Below are positions 43,984 to 56,514 of a stretch of DNA of 64,000 bases, in pieces (position 1 is the first letter of the stretch; the number at the start of each line of letters is the position of its first letter). The stretch comes from Cyanoderma ruficeps (taxonomy: Eukaryota > Chordata > Aves > Passeriformes > Timaliidae): positions 4,951,091-5,015,090 of the forward strand of contig VZDJ01000033.1 in the NCBI GenBank assembly GCA_008694505.1, in the 5' to 3' direction. Both the position numbers and the translations under genes were made by a program. Below the pieces are notes generated by a model. It saw only the letters and a program-made list of their open reading frames with translations. It searched no databases and had not been told where the DNA came from.

Positions 43984-44639
43984 ACACTGAGTGGGCTGCA
44001 GTGCCAGGAGGATCCTGCTCTGCCTTCTGCACCATCAGCACCTGAAGAACATCAGATGGACTTGCAGGCCCGAGAGGAGATTCCACCGGAGTGTGAACTC
44101 AAATCCACACACTCTGGTGCTATCTCCCTCTGTCTCTGAGGGGAAAAGCAGCATGTCCAAGGAAATTTGTAGCTGTTCCCATTTCACTTTAGGTCTTGAG
44201 GTCCTGCCACGAGGCTGAGTGAGCTCCTTTGTCCTGTGCCTTGCAGACCCTGGGGTTTTCCTGTTGGTCCTTCTGGGCTTGTCTTGACTCAGGTGTCTGC
44301 TCCAGCCCACCATGGAATTCCCCCAGCCTGAATTCCTCCTGCTCTTCCTGCCCAGGGAAATCACATAAAGGTGTCCTGCTTGTGCTAACCCTCACCAAAT
44401 GGGGAGAGCACGGTAGCCCAGTGGGACCTTGGGGAGGGATTTAGAGTCGTGGTCTGACTTTTAGGTCCTGAATTTGAACGGGGAAAGTTGTTTGCATCCC
44501 CCCACAAAAGCTGGGCAGAGCAGGAGGGGCCCTGACAGGTTTGCCAGCAGGGCAAATGTCGCCATGGAGTTTTCCCATCCTGCCCCTTCTCCAATACCAG
44601 GAGACTGCCCCGTCCCTTTACCCCATGAACCCTCTCTCA
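43984..44639. other. unique sequence, no gene seen
   Basis: No feature recognised on either strand. Confidence 0.45.
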
Positions 44640-44940
44640 TGGCAGGAAACTCTGCTGGCTCACACAGCCTTCAAATTAAAAAAATTACTTGTTATCCATC
44701 CAATTTCTCTGAGAGGAAATTCTATTAAATCCCCAGAAGAAAGTGCATTATGGCTGTACTTTGCAAAGCAGACCCTTGAATAAACTTTTTTCCTTATTTC
44801 ACGTAAGGAAATTCACATTTCCATTATTGCTGTCATTATGAAGCAGATGAACATTTTCTGGAACAATTAGATGCGGGTGTGTGGAATAAAGAGTGGAGTT
44901 CGCCTGAGATCATTGAAACCTATCTGTTTGGGTGATTCAT
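44640..44940. promoter_or_regulatory. AT-rich candidate conserved block with short hairpin
   Basis: Contains TTTCCTTA (44789-44796) facing TAAGGAAA (44804-44811) across 7 bp, CATTTCCATTATTGCTGTC and ACAATTAG motifs. Candidate non-coding element by composition. Confidence 0.3.
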
Positions 44941-45589
44941 TTTCTTCCAACTAGGCTGCCCATAATAAGCTTTTCTCCTCTGGCTTTGTCTTGTTTCCCA
45001 TTTCAGGCAGCCACAATGCCCGAAGAATTGAAAGAATGTCTTTCCCCATGTCCTTGTGCTGCGACTGAGCCTGGCAAACAAAAAAATAAAATATATTTAA
45101 GAAAGAAATAAAGCAGAAAAAGAAGAGAAAGAGAGGGTAGAGCAGATTATAAATAAAACAAGTGGTGAGGGTAACCTGGGGCGTGAGGGCCTTGAGAAAT
45201 GCTGTGGTGTAGAGGATGGGAGATGAATTCTTTCTAAAAAAAAAATCCATGTGCATAAGAGATGGCAGAATATTCCTTGTCTTGGCCTGGTTCTTGTTTC
45301 ACGTGGGGCCATGTGCCAAGAAACTTCATGTCCTGCTTCCACAAATTCAGTAAAGTCCTCAGTGTTTGGAAAGTGCTCCTGGTGACCCCATGGAAAATGA
45401 AATTTGGCTCTTTGGGTTATGTGCCACAAAGGTGACAGAGCTGGTCTGTGGGGCTGAGCCTGGGGAAAGGAAATGGTGTAAAACCCCTTACAAACACAGA
45501 GTGTAAGGCACACCCTCCCCATGCCCTGGGACACTCCCCATGCCCCCACACCAGGGTATCCTGGGCTGATCCCCCAGCACGGGCAGCAG
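44941..45589. other. unique sequence with short A-rich runs
   Basis: A-rich stretches at 45082-45135 and 45235-45248. No gene seen. Confidence 0.45.
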
Positions 45590-46186
45590 GAAAGGGATTG
45601 GGATTCTGCCCCTCAGCCCCACTCAGGTGAGACCCCACCTGCAGAGCTGCCCCAGCCCTGGGGCCCAGCACAGGGAGGACCTGGAGCTGCTGGGGAGAGT
45701 CCAGAGGAGGCACCAGGGTGATCAGAGGGATGGAGCAGCTCTGCTGGGAGGGAAGGCTGGGAGAGCTGGGATTGTTCAGCCTGGAGAAGAGAAACTCCAG
45801 GTGACCAAACTGTGGCCTTGCAGTGCCTGAAGGAGCCAACAGGAAACATGGAGAGAGACAATTTCCAAGGGCCTGGGGTGCCAAGACAAGGAGCAATGCC
45901 GTCCCTCTGCCAGAGGGATGTTAATTAGATGGGATATTGATATTAATGTTAGTTAGTTGAGATATTGATGACAAATTGTTCCCTGTGAGGGAGGTGAGGC
46001 CCTGGCACAGGGTGCCCAGAGAAGCTGTGGCTGCCCCTGGGTTCCTGGAAGTGTCCAAGGCCAGGCTGGATGGGGCTTGGAGCAGCCTGGGATAGTGGGA
46101 GGTGTCCCTACCCATGGCAGGGGGTGGGGCTGGGTGAGCTTTAAGGTCCCTTCCAACCCAAAACCATTCTATGATTCTGTAATTGC
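45590..46186 (+). mobile_element. CR1 LINE, about 600 bp, longest copy here
   Basis: It starts in CR1 ORF2 (gggcccagcacagggaggac, ggagctgctggggagagtcc, tgttcagcctggagaagaga) and continues to the 3' terminus ttccaacccaaaaccattct. Around 45880-45970 the match is interrupted by about 90 bp of unrelated TTAATTAGATG-type sequence with a local duplication of gatattgat, suggesting an indel. Confidence 0.93.
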
Positions 46187-46999
46187 TGACAGAGGTGCAA
46201 CCGACTCCTATTAACTCTTTGCCCACATCTTTATTCCCTGACAGCTTTTCTTTGGATGTGCCTGTGATTCCCAGCCAGGCTGTGCCATTGATGGAGCAGC
46301 TGCAGTGCCCACCCTGGGGAAGGCACCTCCTTCCCAAACTGGCCCCTCTCCCTGGGGCAAAGAGCTTTATCCTGCACATTAAAGTGCAGTTTCCTCCCTG
46401 GTACCTCGCAGAGGACTCTGGTGAGTCCCATCCCAAGTGGAACAGCCGGAATTTCCTCATTTTGATGGTTGTCTCAAGGTGCAAAGCTGTGGACTCACAG
46501 GTGAACCTCACTCACAGGAGTGGGTGTTGTGAGGGCCCCTCCTTGAAGGGTTCAGAAAGCATTTCCATCGTTTTTTTCCCCCGCACATACATAAATACAC
46601 CTGGACAATGAGAGCTGACTGATAGTACAGGGAGATTTGCTCGGGGGGATATCACTTGACAAATAGGCTGGTAGGAAGCTAAAATCATATTTTTGTTGCT
46701 CATCCCAAATGGAGCACCAGCCTGCTGGGTGATGCCTTGCTGGTTCACCTTTAGCTGCAGTGCAGCCAAAATTCCTGTCTGATGGCAGGAATGAGCGTGT
46801 TCCATTGTGGTTACCACCCAAATCCCCGTGGAGCAGCCGTGGAGATTTTGTCAGGACTGCTGCAAATGCTCTGGAAATCTCCTGGCCACCTCCAAGAATG
46901 CTTTGTACTGAAGTTTTCAACTCAAGGAATTGTTGGAGAGTGGAAGGAAATAAAGAGCTCGCTTTGATTATTTCAGAACAGCAGCAACAGCTGACGTGG
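46187..46999. other. unique sequence, no gene seen
   Basis: No feature recognised. Confidence 0.45.
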
Positions 47000-47400
47000 G
47001 GTCTGCCCTGGGCTGCTTTTGGATATATATAGTAGCAGGGATTGAATGGAATGGAAGCTACTGGAGAATGTGAGCCAAGGGAAAATGTTTTTCTAAGGAA
47101 GAGAAATGGTAAAACTTAAGGGAGAAAGCGAAGAATGCGAGACCTTGAACCGAGCCTCTTTGGGGAGAGGGGAGGATGAAACAGGAGGAAAAAAAAAGTG
47201 CCCACTTGAATAATAGACCAACTGGCGACCTTGAACATATATGGGTGCATAATGAGAGTGAAACAAAGAGCCTCTGAATATCAGGCATTCTTAGGCTGCA
47301 GAATAATAATCACAAGTGGCAAATGTAAAGAATAAAAGCAAGACATGTAATATAACCGAAGTAATGGGGACCTGAACCAGTGCAGATGAGAGGAATGATG
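47000..47400. promoter_or_regulatory. candidate conserved non-coding block
   Basis: Purine- and AT-rich sequence free of repeats, with TGAATAATAGACC (47208-47220), CATAATGAG and GAATAATAATCAC (47300-47312) motifs. Candidate by composition only. Confidence 0.3.
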
Positions 47401-48389
47401 GAGCCTCCAGCAACAGCCTGGGCTCCTCCATGGCCCAGATAATGCTTGAAGCAAACACAAGATTTTTGTGCTGCTCCAGGAGCATTTTTTTTATGTTTTA
47501 TTATCTTGGGCCAAGTGGAAACTCCATCTCTTCCGCAGAGCACCGGCCAAGTTTGGGAGGGGGGAGTTTCCCAGGTTGGTTCTCCTCCCCAGCCGTATCC
47601 AGCCCTCCTTGTCCTGCATCCCAGCGGGCAGGAGATGGTGATGCCCACGGATGCTGGGGAGTGGCATCAATTCTTGGCAGTGAGGGATGTGCCTTGATGC
47701 CGATGACTCTGCTCCACAGATCTGGCAGGGCCAGTGGATGTAGGGATTTCCATGGAACAGGGTTAATGCTCCCAGTTTGCTCCCAGAACCCCTCACAGCT
47801 GTGCACACCGCCATGAAGCAGCAAGTGCTCTTGTCCTGCTTCCTGCTTTGGCCTCTTAGGCAATTCCTCGAGTCATCTCGATCACTTGAGGACTGTCTGC
47901 TCCTTGATTTCTTCTGGATTTGTTTCCTTACTTCACTCTGAGTGCAGTTCAGCACAGTGCTAGCCTGCAGGCAGAGTCCCTGCCCTCTGGGCAGCTTCCG
48001 AGGCGGCTCTTCTCTCTGGGGATGAGGATATTTGATCCCAACCTGGTGCTTTTCCTGCCCAAATCCCAGATGCTGTAGTCCCTTTGCAACTGTCCTTCAC
48101 ATCTTCTTCTGACTTTTCTTCACATCTTTTTCTGATTTGAGTACCTCCAGGAGAAGTGTCTTAAATGCCTTCTCCAGATCACCAGTGAAGATGTGACATC
48201 TTCTGAGGTTCTCCTTGGCACGTGACCCTCGTTTGGTTTCTTCTCAGTAGCTGGGCAATTTGAGATGGACACTGAAAGGTTTCCTCCGAGACCTCCCCTT
48301 CGTTTGGGGTTTCTCGGAGGCTGTGGGGGTGTTTTACATTAGATTTTTTCTTCATCCCTTCTGTCCTCAGAGCTGGTGATTTTGTGCCC
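47401..48389. other. unique sequence, no gene seen
   Basis: No feature recognised; frames up to 154 codons lack known domains. Confidence 0.45.
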
Positions 48390-48500
48390 AGAAATGTTAA
48401 AAAAATGCGTGGATGTGGTGCTTGGGAAAGGCTTTAGTGATGGACCTGGTTGGACTCAATGTTCTTAGAGATGTCTTCCACCCTAAATGATTCCAGGATG
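48390..48500 (+). mobile_element. CR1 LINE 3' terminal fragment, older subfamily
   Basis: The order gtggatgtggtgcttggg, ttggactcaatgttcttaga, gatgtcttccaccctaaatg, attccagg matches the terminus of the same CR1 type as the copies at 35.7 and 37.5 kb. Confidence 0.75.
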
Positions 48501-48879
48501 CTCCTTCCATTCTACCAAGGGTCACTCGCCAACATCTCTGTGAGTGAGAAGGCTCCACCACCTCCCAGATCCATCACCTTCCCAAAGTGGGACCCTCTGA
48601 GGACTGCTCATGTCAGAGATGGGAACTGTCTGGCCCATTTCTCTGTGGAGCTGGATGGGTTTTGGGGCTGAAATCACTAAAGACTCTTAGAGAAAAGTTC
48701 AGCCAAGCTTTGCAAGGCTGGACACTTTTTTGTGGGTTTCCATCCTCTGAGGACGCGGGATCCTCCTCCTGGAGGACCCATTCCTTCACACAGCCCAGTT
48801 ACCCTGGGCCTGGCTCCCACTGCCTGGTGTGGATCCGTGTGTTGTCCTCATTCTTCACACCACAAAAGATTAAAGATAA

Positions 48880-49430
48880 TACTGATACTAATAATACAAA
48901 CCCGCCCTTGTGAGAATGGGCTGCCGGAGGTATTATGCCAGAGAAAGGCTCTGTGAAATGGCTTGGGTAATTTGCACTCATTAGGAGGAGAATGCAGTAG
49001 ATTAAAGGTAGCAAGGGTGAATAGCTTCCCATTTTTGTCAAACTTGCCTAACCTTTTATTCACCTGCTGAAGCCATTATTTTATAATAATAAAAAAGAGG
49101 AGAAAGAGCCTTGCATGAACTTGGGGAGAAAGGCAGAGAGTGCAAGCTAGGAGCTATTTTCTCAAGAGAGAGAAATGCAGCATTATAGATTAAAGGTGAA
49201 AAGACAGCCCTCATTTAAATCAATCCACCTCTCCGAAGCATATTTATTCACAGATTAATTAGAGTTGCAAATGAAAATGATCTGGTTGGTGGGAACATTA
49301 TTGAGGCCTTTAAAGTGCGGGAGTGAAGATTAAAAGGAAGCACACTTACCCTTCCCTTATGATCTGAAGAGGAGATCAAAAGAGTTGGTGTCAAATTAAC
49401 AGCCCTGATGATTTCTCTCTTCTTCTAGGC
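48880..49430. promoter_or_regulatory. candidate conserved non-coding block
   Basis: About 550 bp of repeat-free AT-rich sequence with many homeodomain-type motifs: CCATTATTTTATAATAATAA (49072-49091), CAGATTAATTAGAG (49251-49264) and CATTTAAATCAATCC (49213-49227). One of the stronger enhancer-like stretches of the desert by appearance; conservation untested. Confidence 0.38.
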
Positions 49431-50137
49431 CTCGTTTATTATCTCAGGCTCATGTTGGTACACGCTGGAAGAAGACCTGGTTTCCTCAGCTGCCGGCGCG
49501 GGAAGAGCGCGGGGACCCTTTGGAAAACTCGGAGCAGGTGGGAAAGTCTGGAGCTGCCCGGCCAGGGACACGAGGAATGTGTGTGTGCAGGGGAGCAACA
49601 CCTCCAGACCTGGCCTGTTGGGTGTCACAGAAAGGAGGAAATGTTCATTGCTGTGTTGGGATGTTGTAGGGAATCGTTCAAGCTACCAGACTTGTCCATT
49701 AACCAACCACGGCTAATTGAACACCCAGCCTCTTCTGAGACTGTGGGATGGATTTGGGAATTGCTGTTGGATAAGAACCACAGTTTTGCTCTTCTTGAAG
49801 GGAGGGGAGACAGACTCAATCCTTGCGAGACTCCACCAGGAGCAGTACCAACACAGCCAAGCACGGATCGACAGTTGATTCCTTTGGGATGACACCAGCA
49901 GAGGCAGCACACCCAGGCAAGGGTGTTCCTTTCCATGGGATCCAAATGGGCCTGGAGGTGGCAGAGGGAACCCAGTGCAAGCTCCAGTGTAGCCTGGTTG
50001 GAAGCAGAGGGGTGGGATCATGCAGAACTGTCAGGGAACATTCCAGCAAGGTCCATCCCACTGAAGCTCCTTTCCCATTGGATCCCAGGAGCTCACTGGG
50101 GGAAGATGGTAACTGGCTGTGCCTGGAGGCAAAGGTG
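49431..50137. other. unique sequence, no gene seen
   Basis: A 146-codon plus-strand frame (49452-49892) has no recognisable domain. Confidence 0.45.
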
Positions 50138-50420
50138 TCATGGAATCCCAGAATGGCTTGGGTTGGAAGGGACCTCAAAGCTCACCCAGTCCTACCCCCA
50201 GCAATGGGCAGAGACACCTTCCACCACACCAGGTTGCTCCAAGCCCCTTCCCACCTGGCCTTGGACACTTCCAGGGATCCAGGGGCAGCCACAGCTTCTG
50301 TGGGCACCCTGTGCCAGGGCCTCCCCACCCTCACAGGGAACAATTTCTTCTCAACATCCCATCTAAGCCTGCACTCTGGCAGAGGGAAGGCATTCCCACT
50401 TGTCCTGGCACTCTAGGGCC
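50138..50420 (-). mobile_element. CR1 LINE 3' fragment
   Basis: Reverse copy with tcatggaatcccagaatggc terminus, cttgggttggaagggacctc, ggccttggacacttccaggg and the cctgtgccagggcctcccca blocks. Confidence 0.95.
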
Positions 50421-50924
50421 TTTAAAATATGAGAAGGGCAAGGAGGGATATTCTGAGAATTTTCCCTGAACATGGCTCATCTTTTTCTTTTCCTGATATT
50501 TGAAGGCTAGAAGAGAGACATCCCCCATAATTTCTTATATGGTGGCCTTCTCTGTGCAGTGACTGCTGCATAAACTGATTTCTCTCAGCACAGAGCAGCT
50601 CTGGTGCTTTGGATTCATTCCCAGCTGTCCAGTGAGGATCACGGCAGTGGCAGTGCAGACAAGCCTCAAGGGGTTGTCCGACTGCATGGCTGCCAAGAGG
50701 TCTCTCACTTTGCAAGCCAATATTAGAGGTGCTGCGTGTTTAGCAGAAATGCAGGAATTCATAATTTTTTCTGAGCTCTATCAGAAAGAAGAAATGAGAA
50801 AGGGAAGAGCAGCAGAATCCTCTGCTGCCAGCGTGGGCACCAGGGAATGGTCCTGGAGCACTGGGGGAAGGAGGGGAAGCAGCAGCCTTGATGCCTTGGG
50901 AGGCTGACCTGGAACAGAGACCAG
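50421..50924. other. unique sequence, no gene seen
   Basis: No feature recognised. Confidence 0.45.
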
Positions 50925-51330
50925 ACAGTGCTAAAGGAATAAAGTAGATATTTATTAAAAGGCTTCCAAAGGTCCACCTTGGAACAGGACAAGAGCCTGG
51001 CCAGGGCTACACCCAAGATGGATGCAAGATGCATGGCCGGTCACAAGGTCGTACACTTTTATAAGTTTTGGTCCATTTGTGTATTGGGGCTAATTGTCCA
51101 GTTACAGCTTCAGGTTATGAAGTCCCATCCTCCCAAGTTGCTCTCCTTAGTTCGTTGTTGTTTGCACTTTTTGGGCCTGAAGCTGCAGCGGTATCCTTCG
51201 TTCTCAGGCTGAAAAATGATTTTGTCTAACTAAGCTGTGAAGAGAACTTACCAACGCTGAATATGAAGCCCAGAGTTACCCACGAAGGCAGCACAGAATC
51301 TGGAAAATACGAGAGCTAAAACTTAAGGCA
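50925..51330 (-). mobile_element. solo LTR-like element of an avian endogenous retrovirus
   Basis: Read on the minus strand it has TATAAAAG (51063-51056) and AATAAA (50956-50951) about 100 bp downstream, the layout of U3-R-U5. The sequence resembles an interspersed LTR I recall from songbird genomes (acacttttataagttttggtcc region); the family is not assigned. No internal retroviral genes flank it, so it is probably a solo LTR left by recombination. Exact ends and target duplications were not resolved. Confidence 0.6.
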
Positions 51331-53614
51331 TCACCCTGAGATATTTACCGGCTCTTTCTGCAGCCAGACAAAAGCTCTCATAAAGGACACCAGTCTGGGA
51401 TCTTCCCAGTGCTCAGTGCCTGCTCCAAGGGCTGATCCTGGCCCCAGAGGAGCTGGAAGGGCACAGAGGGAGAGGCAGCCCAGCAGGCTCAGCTGAGCTG
51501 TGGTGTTGTCTCCAGGTCTGGACTTGCTGTGGCTCCAGTGGGTTGAGTCCAGCCCAAACTGGGGGCCAGGGAAGTCTTGGCTGGTGTGCTGGTGCTGCCT
51601 GCAGGGACTGACAGTTGTATCAGCCAGGCTGGACAACGCCAGGGCACCCAGGTTCCCTGTCTGTGTCAGGAGGAATGAGCTGTCCCCGTGCTCCAGCAGG
51701 AGGAGGTGGCAGCTTTCCTGACCCTGTCTCTGAAAGATTTGGAATGTCCACACCATCCATCTCTCCCTGCTCCCAGTGCTTGGCTCTGCACAGGGAATGC
51801 TGTGTCCTGAACTCCTGGAATGTGGTGTTTTTCCTGAAGTCTGAAGTGGGAAGTGTGAGTTGGGTGCCAGTGGTGTGGAATGTTTGGGACTGGCTGGCTC
51901 CATGGAGCCATGGGCACTGCTCATGCCAGGCACACTTCCTCAGAAACAGCTGACACAGGATAAGGGATTGTTCCACCCCATTCTTCATTACCACACAGCC
52001 CTCCTAATTTGCTGGGTTACCCCCAGGGGATTTGGCATTCCTTGTGCACTCAGATTTTCCTGGCAATTGAGTTTTTCCTCCATCGGACACCCAAATCCTC
52101 CCACTCTCCCTATGAGGGACAACACAAATCTGTTGGAGGGGGAGGAGAATTGGCCCTAATTCTTATTTAACCATTTTCTTGTTGTTGTGTTGTGCTGTGT
52201 TTTTTTAATCTCTGTCCTCTCCACATTTCCTGTTTCTTCACAGTCTCTGTCTTCTGGTTCTCCACACCAAGCTACAAATCCAAGCTGGAGGTGCTCGGGC
52301 ATCAGGGTGTCCGCATGTTTTGGGAGCTGTGCTCTGGCCATGCCAAAATCTTGGCATTCCAAGTCTGAGGGAGGACTGGAGACACCCATTCCCAACTGTG
52401 TGGGCTCAGTCAGGATCCCTCCTCTCTGCCACGAGGGGAACAGCACCTCAAGGACAAGAAGAAGCATTTTCCCAATGGGTCCAGCTCCTTCCTGAGCTTT
52501 TTTGTGTGTTCAGAAAAGCCCAGCCAGGAAGGTTTCCATGGAAGGACCAGCTCTGGTTTGTGTTGGTGACTTGAGAATTGCTCTGCACAGGCTGCAATGG
52601 CATTTCCAGTTTAAAGCAGCCCCTTGAAGCCGAGCTTGCATTTGGATGTGGATGCAAATGAGAACCTAATCACCTTTCTTTTCCTGTAAATATTTTGTTT
52701 CTGCTTGGAGGAAACAAAGCACCTGTGTGTGGTCTGCGCCGAGTTTTCTGCTCTTATTTGGGTTTGCATTTCGACCTGCCCATGTAGGACAAATGTTTTG
52801 CATCCACAAGATTTAAATGAGCCGGGAGACTTGTTCCCCTCCCAGCCCTGCTGACAGGTTCCAGGCTGTTTGCAGAGGCTTTCCTGAATTGATGATTTCT
52901 AGGTCAAGGAGAGTGTTACGTTTTTTGACCGTTTGTCTTGTGCTAATCGCTGTCAGCCCCGAGATTTATGCATGGATAGTGACAGCAGATGGGGTCACTT
53001 TTATTAGGAATTCACACACCAGGCAGGGAAAGGCAAAGGCACAGGGGCCTTTGCCAGGTAGGCTCTGGACACTCAGGGATTCCTGCACTGAAAATATTTC
53101 TGGCTTTAACAAAGCTTCAGCTTGTGGATTTTCACTATTTCTTGTAATAAATGCATTCCCATCCAGCTTTTTTTTCTTTTTTGATGGGTTTTATGAGAAA
53201 TTTTCCCATTATTGCCCAACATCCACGTCTCCCGTATCAGCCTGAGTGGATTCATCCTGCACTATCAATTGGATTCCAAGAGTCTCCACCTATATTCCAA
53301 GTACACCATTGCCTCTTGCAATACAGACTTCTAGAGCCCAAAATCTATTTACATCCTGTATTTTTTTTTCCTGATGGAACAAAAATTTGCAAAACTGGAC
53401 TTGCCAAGAATTCTAGAATAAGTCACTGCGCCCAAGTGGCATCTTGTGCTGGGCTGGAGGTGCTGCATCCCCTGACAGTCTTCAACCCAGTGTGCAGGTG
53501 GCTGTAAAACTTCAATCCCCAGGTAGTTTTTATTTTTTCAGGGCAATATAAATCACATTGCGTTTTTCTGAGTGGTGAATGTGATGATTCCAAGGAGTGG
53601 GACCAGTGGAGGCT
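51331..53614. other. unique sequence, no gene seen
   Basis: Frames up to 200 codons (minus, 51331-51933) lack known domains. An AT-rich patch at 52680-52830 with TTTGCATTTCG and ATTTAAATGAG motifs is a weak regulatory candidate. Confidence 0.45.
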
Positions 53615-54030
53615 GCGGAGGCACTGAAGGGCCTGGAGCATGTCCGTGCCCAGGAAAGGCTGAGGGAGCTGGGGCTGTTCAGCCTCCAGAGGAGCCCCAG
53701 CTGAGAGGGGCTCAGCCCTGGCTGTCCCTGTGGGCACGGAGGGCTCTGAGCAGGGCCAGGCTCTGCCCGGGGGCCCGGCAATGGCACCAGAGCCACGGGC
53801 AGGGACTGAGCCCAGGAAGTTCCACCTGGACATGAGGAAGAACTTTCCTGGGCAGTGACAGAGCCCTGAACAGATCCCAGAGAGGCTGTGGAGTCCAACT
53901 CACCAGGGACATTGCGGAGCTGTGTGGACACAATCTGTGCCATGTGCCCTGGGATGGCCCTGCTGGAGCAGGGAGCTGGCACCAGGTGGATTCACATGGT
54001 CCCTTCCAGCCTCACCCACTCTGGGATCTG
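53615..54030 (+). mobile_element. CR1 LINE 3' region, copy 1 of an inverted identical pair
   Basis: CR1 blocks ggcactgaagggcctggagc, ctgttcagcctccagaggag, ggaagttccacctggacatg and the ggtcccttccagcctcaccc terminus. Bases 53836-53988 are identical in reverse complement to 61039-61191. Confidence 0.93.
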
Positions 54031-55099
54031 GGATATGTCTCCCTTGCATTCCGTCCCCTCTGTTCACAGGAATTTCAAACTTCTCATTTCCATGCCTTTT
54101 CTGAGTTTAAATCTCTTCCCTCCCAGTCTAGATTTGTTCTCACCCATCTTCTTCATCTCATCTTTACTCAATTCATCACATCCTTGGGGCCCAGATCTTG
54201 TTCCTCTCCTTTTCTTTCTCTCCCATGACACTGTCCCATTTTTCCATACAGCTGTGGGAACACATCCATACCTTTGCAAGTCCTTTCTTTTCAATGGCCT
54301 GAACAAATCAACTTTAACCAAAGAACTGTGGTTTGGGACAACTTCCAAATGATTTTTGGAGCAGTGCATTGTGATTTTGAGCCCTGCAGCCACCCAAAAA
54401 TATGCGATGTGGGACTATAAGGTCGTATTCTTGTATTTTCCTAAAGAAACCTCCATGCTGTGCATCAGTCTCTGGTTTTGGGGATGTGCCTTGGTGCAGG
54501 TGACGGAATGTGTTGGGACAGGGTTCCTTGGGGGGTTAAATCAGCTCAGTCACTCTGTCACTCAAGGGGTGGCATCCACCAGCAGCCATCGTTCTCCCCG
54601 GGGCACCTGGAAAACATCCCATCCTGTTCCGGTGGGGATGGTGAGGATGGATGTGAGATGTCCCAGCCAGAACCTCATCCTGAGGAGCGAGCATCCTCTC
54701 GGCCCACACGGAGCCATGGGAAAGGGGATGGAACAGCCCAGAACAAACATTTGGTGAGCAGGTATTAAAAAAAAAAACCAACCTGGGGAAAAATTCCCTT
54801 TTGGAAGCTGCTGAGGCCTGGAGTGATGCAGAGCTGTGGTTAATGGCCACTCCCCGAGGTTTCCCCTCCCATGGAGCACAATTGATTGCAGCGAGATTAC
54901 GATGCCATTAAAATTCACTCTGCCCATAAACCAACGCCGGGGAAAATGCTGACGTTTATAGCAGCTCCTACAAGAGACATATTTCAGGGCAAAGTGAGTC
55001 CTAATGCAGGAACTTTATTTAGGTAAAACAACATCCAGGGAAGGGGGGGGAGAGGAGGAGGAGTAGAGGTGGTGGCGATTGCAGAGAATTTTATTTCTT
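54031..55099. other. unique sequence, no gene seen
   Basis: A run of A at 54768-54778; otherwise nothing recognised. Confidence 0.45.
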
Positions 55100-55620
55100 T
55101 CAACTAATGGGTATAGGGATGCTAAATTTAAAAGACATTTTTAATAAATCTATTGGCCTTTGACAAAATCAATCCAAACCCCATAAACCAAGAAGTCACC
55201 CACTTGGTATTAATGAGGCTACATTTGCATTTATTTTTCCTTTACACTAGACAAACCATTAATTTCGTGTTTATGCTTCCTTTGAAGTCTGAATGCTTGG
55301 AGATAGATGGCCACATCAAGTCTCCTGCTGCTACATTAATATTTTGCTATAAATGATAAATTTGACCATTTTCTACAACACCCCTTTTTTCTTTAAGAAA
55401 GCTGGGAAAATGCGAGCAATAAGTCTTAAGCCCCTGAAAGCTTTGCTGTTTTTTTAAATACTCTGCAGTCATTGATTATTAAAGCAGTCATAGCTTTAAC
55501 TTGGGCTTGCATTTGATGGCGCCCAGCATTCTGCTGCTGTAAATTGAGAGATGTTCATTAACCAATCAGGGGGTCCTTTTTTGCAAATCATCTTTCATTT
55601 GACCCATGGATAAACTGGAC
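55100..55620. promoter_or_regulatory. candidate conserved non-coding element with octamer
   Basis: About 500 bp of repeat-free AT-rich sequence. It contains ATTTGCAT (55223-55230, a reverse POU octamer), CCATTAATTTCG, TACATTAATATTTTGC, GATTATTAAAGCAG and AACCAATCAG (a CCAAT motif near 55561). It is the most enhancer-like stretch of the right half by appearance. Function and conservation are inferred. Confidence 0.42.
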
Positions 55621-56514
55621 ACGGCCAAGTCACGGCTGCCTCACCCCCTCCCTGGCCTCTGAAGGCCCCTCCTCACATCTCTGGGTTGTTTCCATGCAAA
55701 TTAAGTACATCCTTGTGCTCCAGCAGGACATCCAAGGTGCCTTTTCCCAATTTTTCAGCAATTAACTTTTTTTTTTGGTAGTTATTTTTTTTCTTTCAGG
55801 ATGCTCTACTACCCATACAGGACATCAGGAGCCTCCCAGAAATCCCCAGCTCCTAGAAACAAAGGGAAAAGCCTTCTGAAAAACTTCCAGCAGCCCAGGA
55901 CGATGGGCAGGAAGGAGATTCAACTTCTGCAAGGATTCTTGGAAAGGTCTGTAATTTTCCAGAGCCTGGATTCTTCTCCCAAATCCCAGTCCCACATCCA
56001 GAAAAGGGCACAGGTTTGGTGGTGCTCCATGTGCCCCTGCCCGATGTGGGTCTCAGGATGGGTTTCATGAGCTCCGTGTGAGCACTAAACCTCTCCCAGG
56101 GGGAGTGGGATGGCTGATATCCAAGAGAATCCCTGCAGTCAGTGCAGGGAGTTGTGTGGCAGCAGGGAAAGCTTGGGAATCTCAGAACGTTCCAGGTCCA
56201 TGCTTTTCCTGAGGGGCACAGAGGGACAGGCAGAGGTTAGATCTGAAAACCCCCCAGGATCCCAGATTCCCTAGAATCCGTAAGGATGCCTAGGCTGGTG
56301 CTCACATCTCAGGGATGTTGCTGGGTGCAGTCACCTGGGCTGGGGCACTGTGGGGGATAAACCCACTCAGGTGGGATTAGGGAAGGGGTGTCCAGTCCCA
56401 GGAGGTCAGACCTTCTCCTGAGACACTCCCAGGAACTGCCCCAGGTATTCCTCATGGACTCTGCACCTTGCAGAACATGAGGATCCTGACTGGCCAGCCC
56501 TTGCACAGAACTCC
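55621..56514. other. unique sequence, no gene seen
   Basis: T-rich run 55767-55797; nothing else recognised. Confidence 0.45.

Noticed and set aside
53712..53982. Similar predicted peptides at 53.7-54.0 kb and 61.0-61.4 kb suggesting a duplicated gene
   Set aside because: Both come from inverted CR1 copies, not from a gene family.
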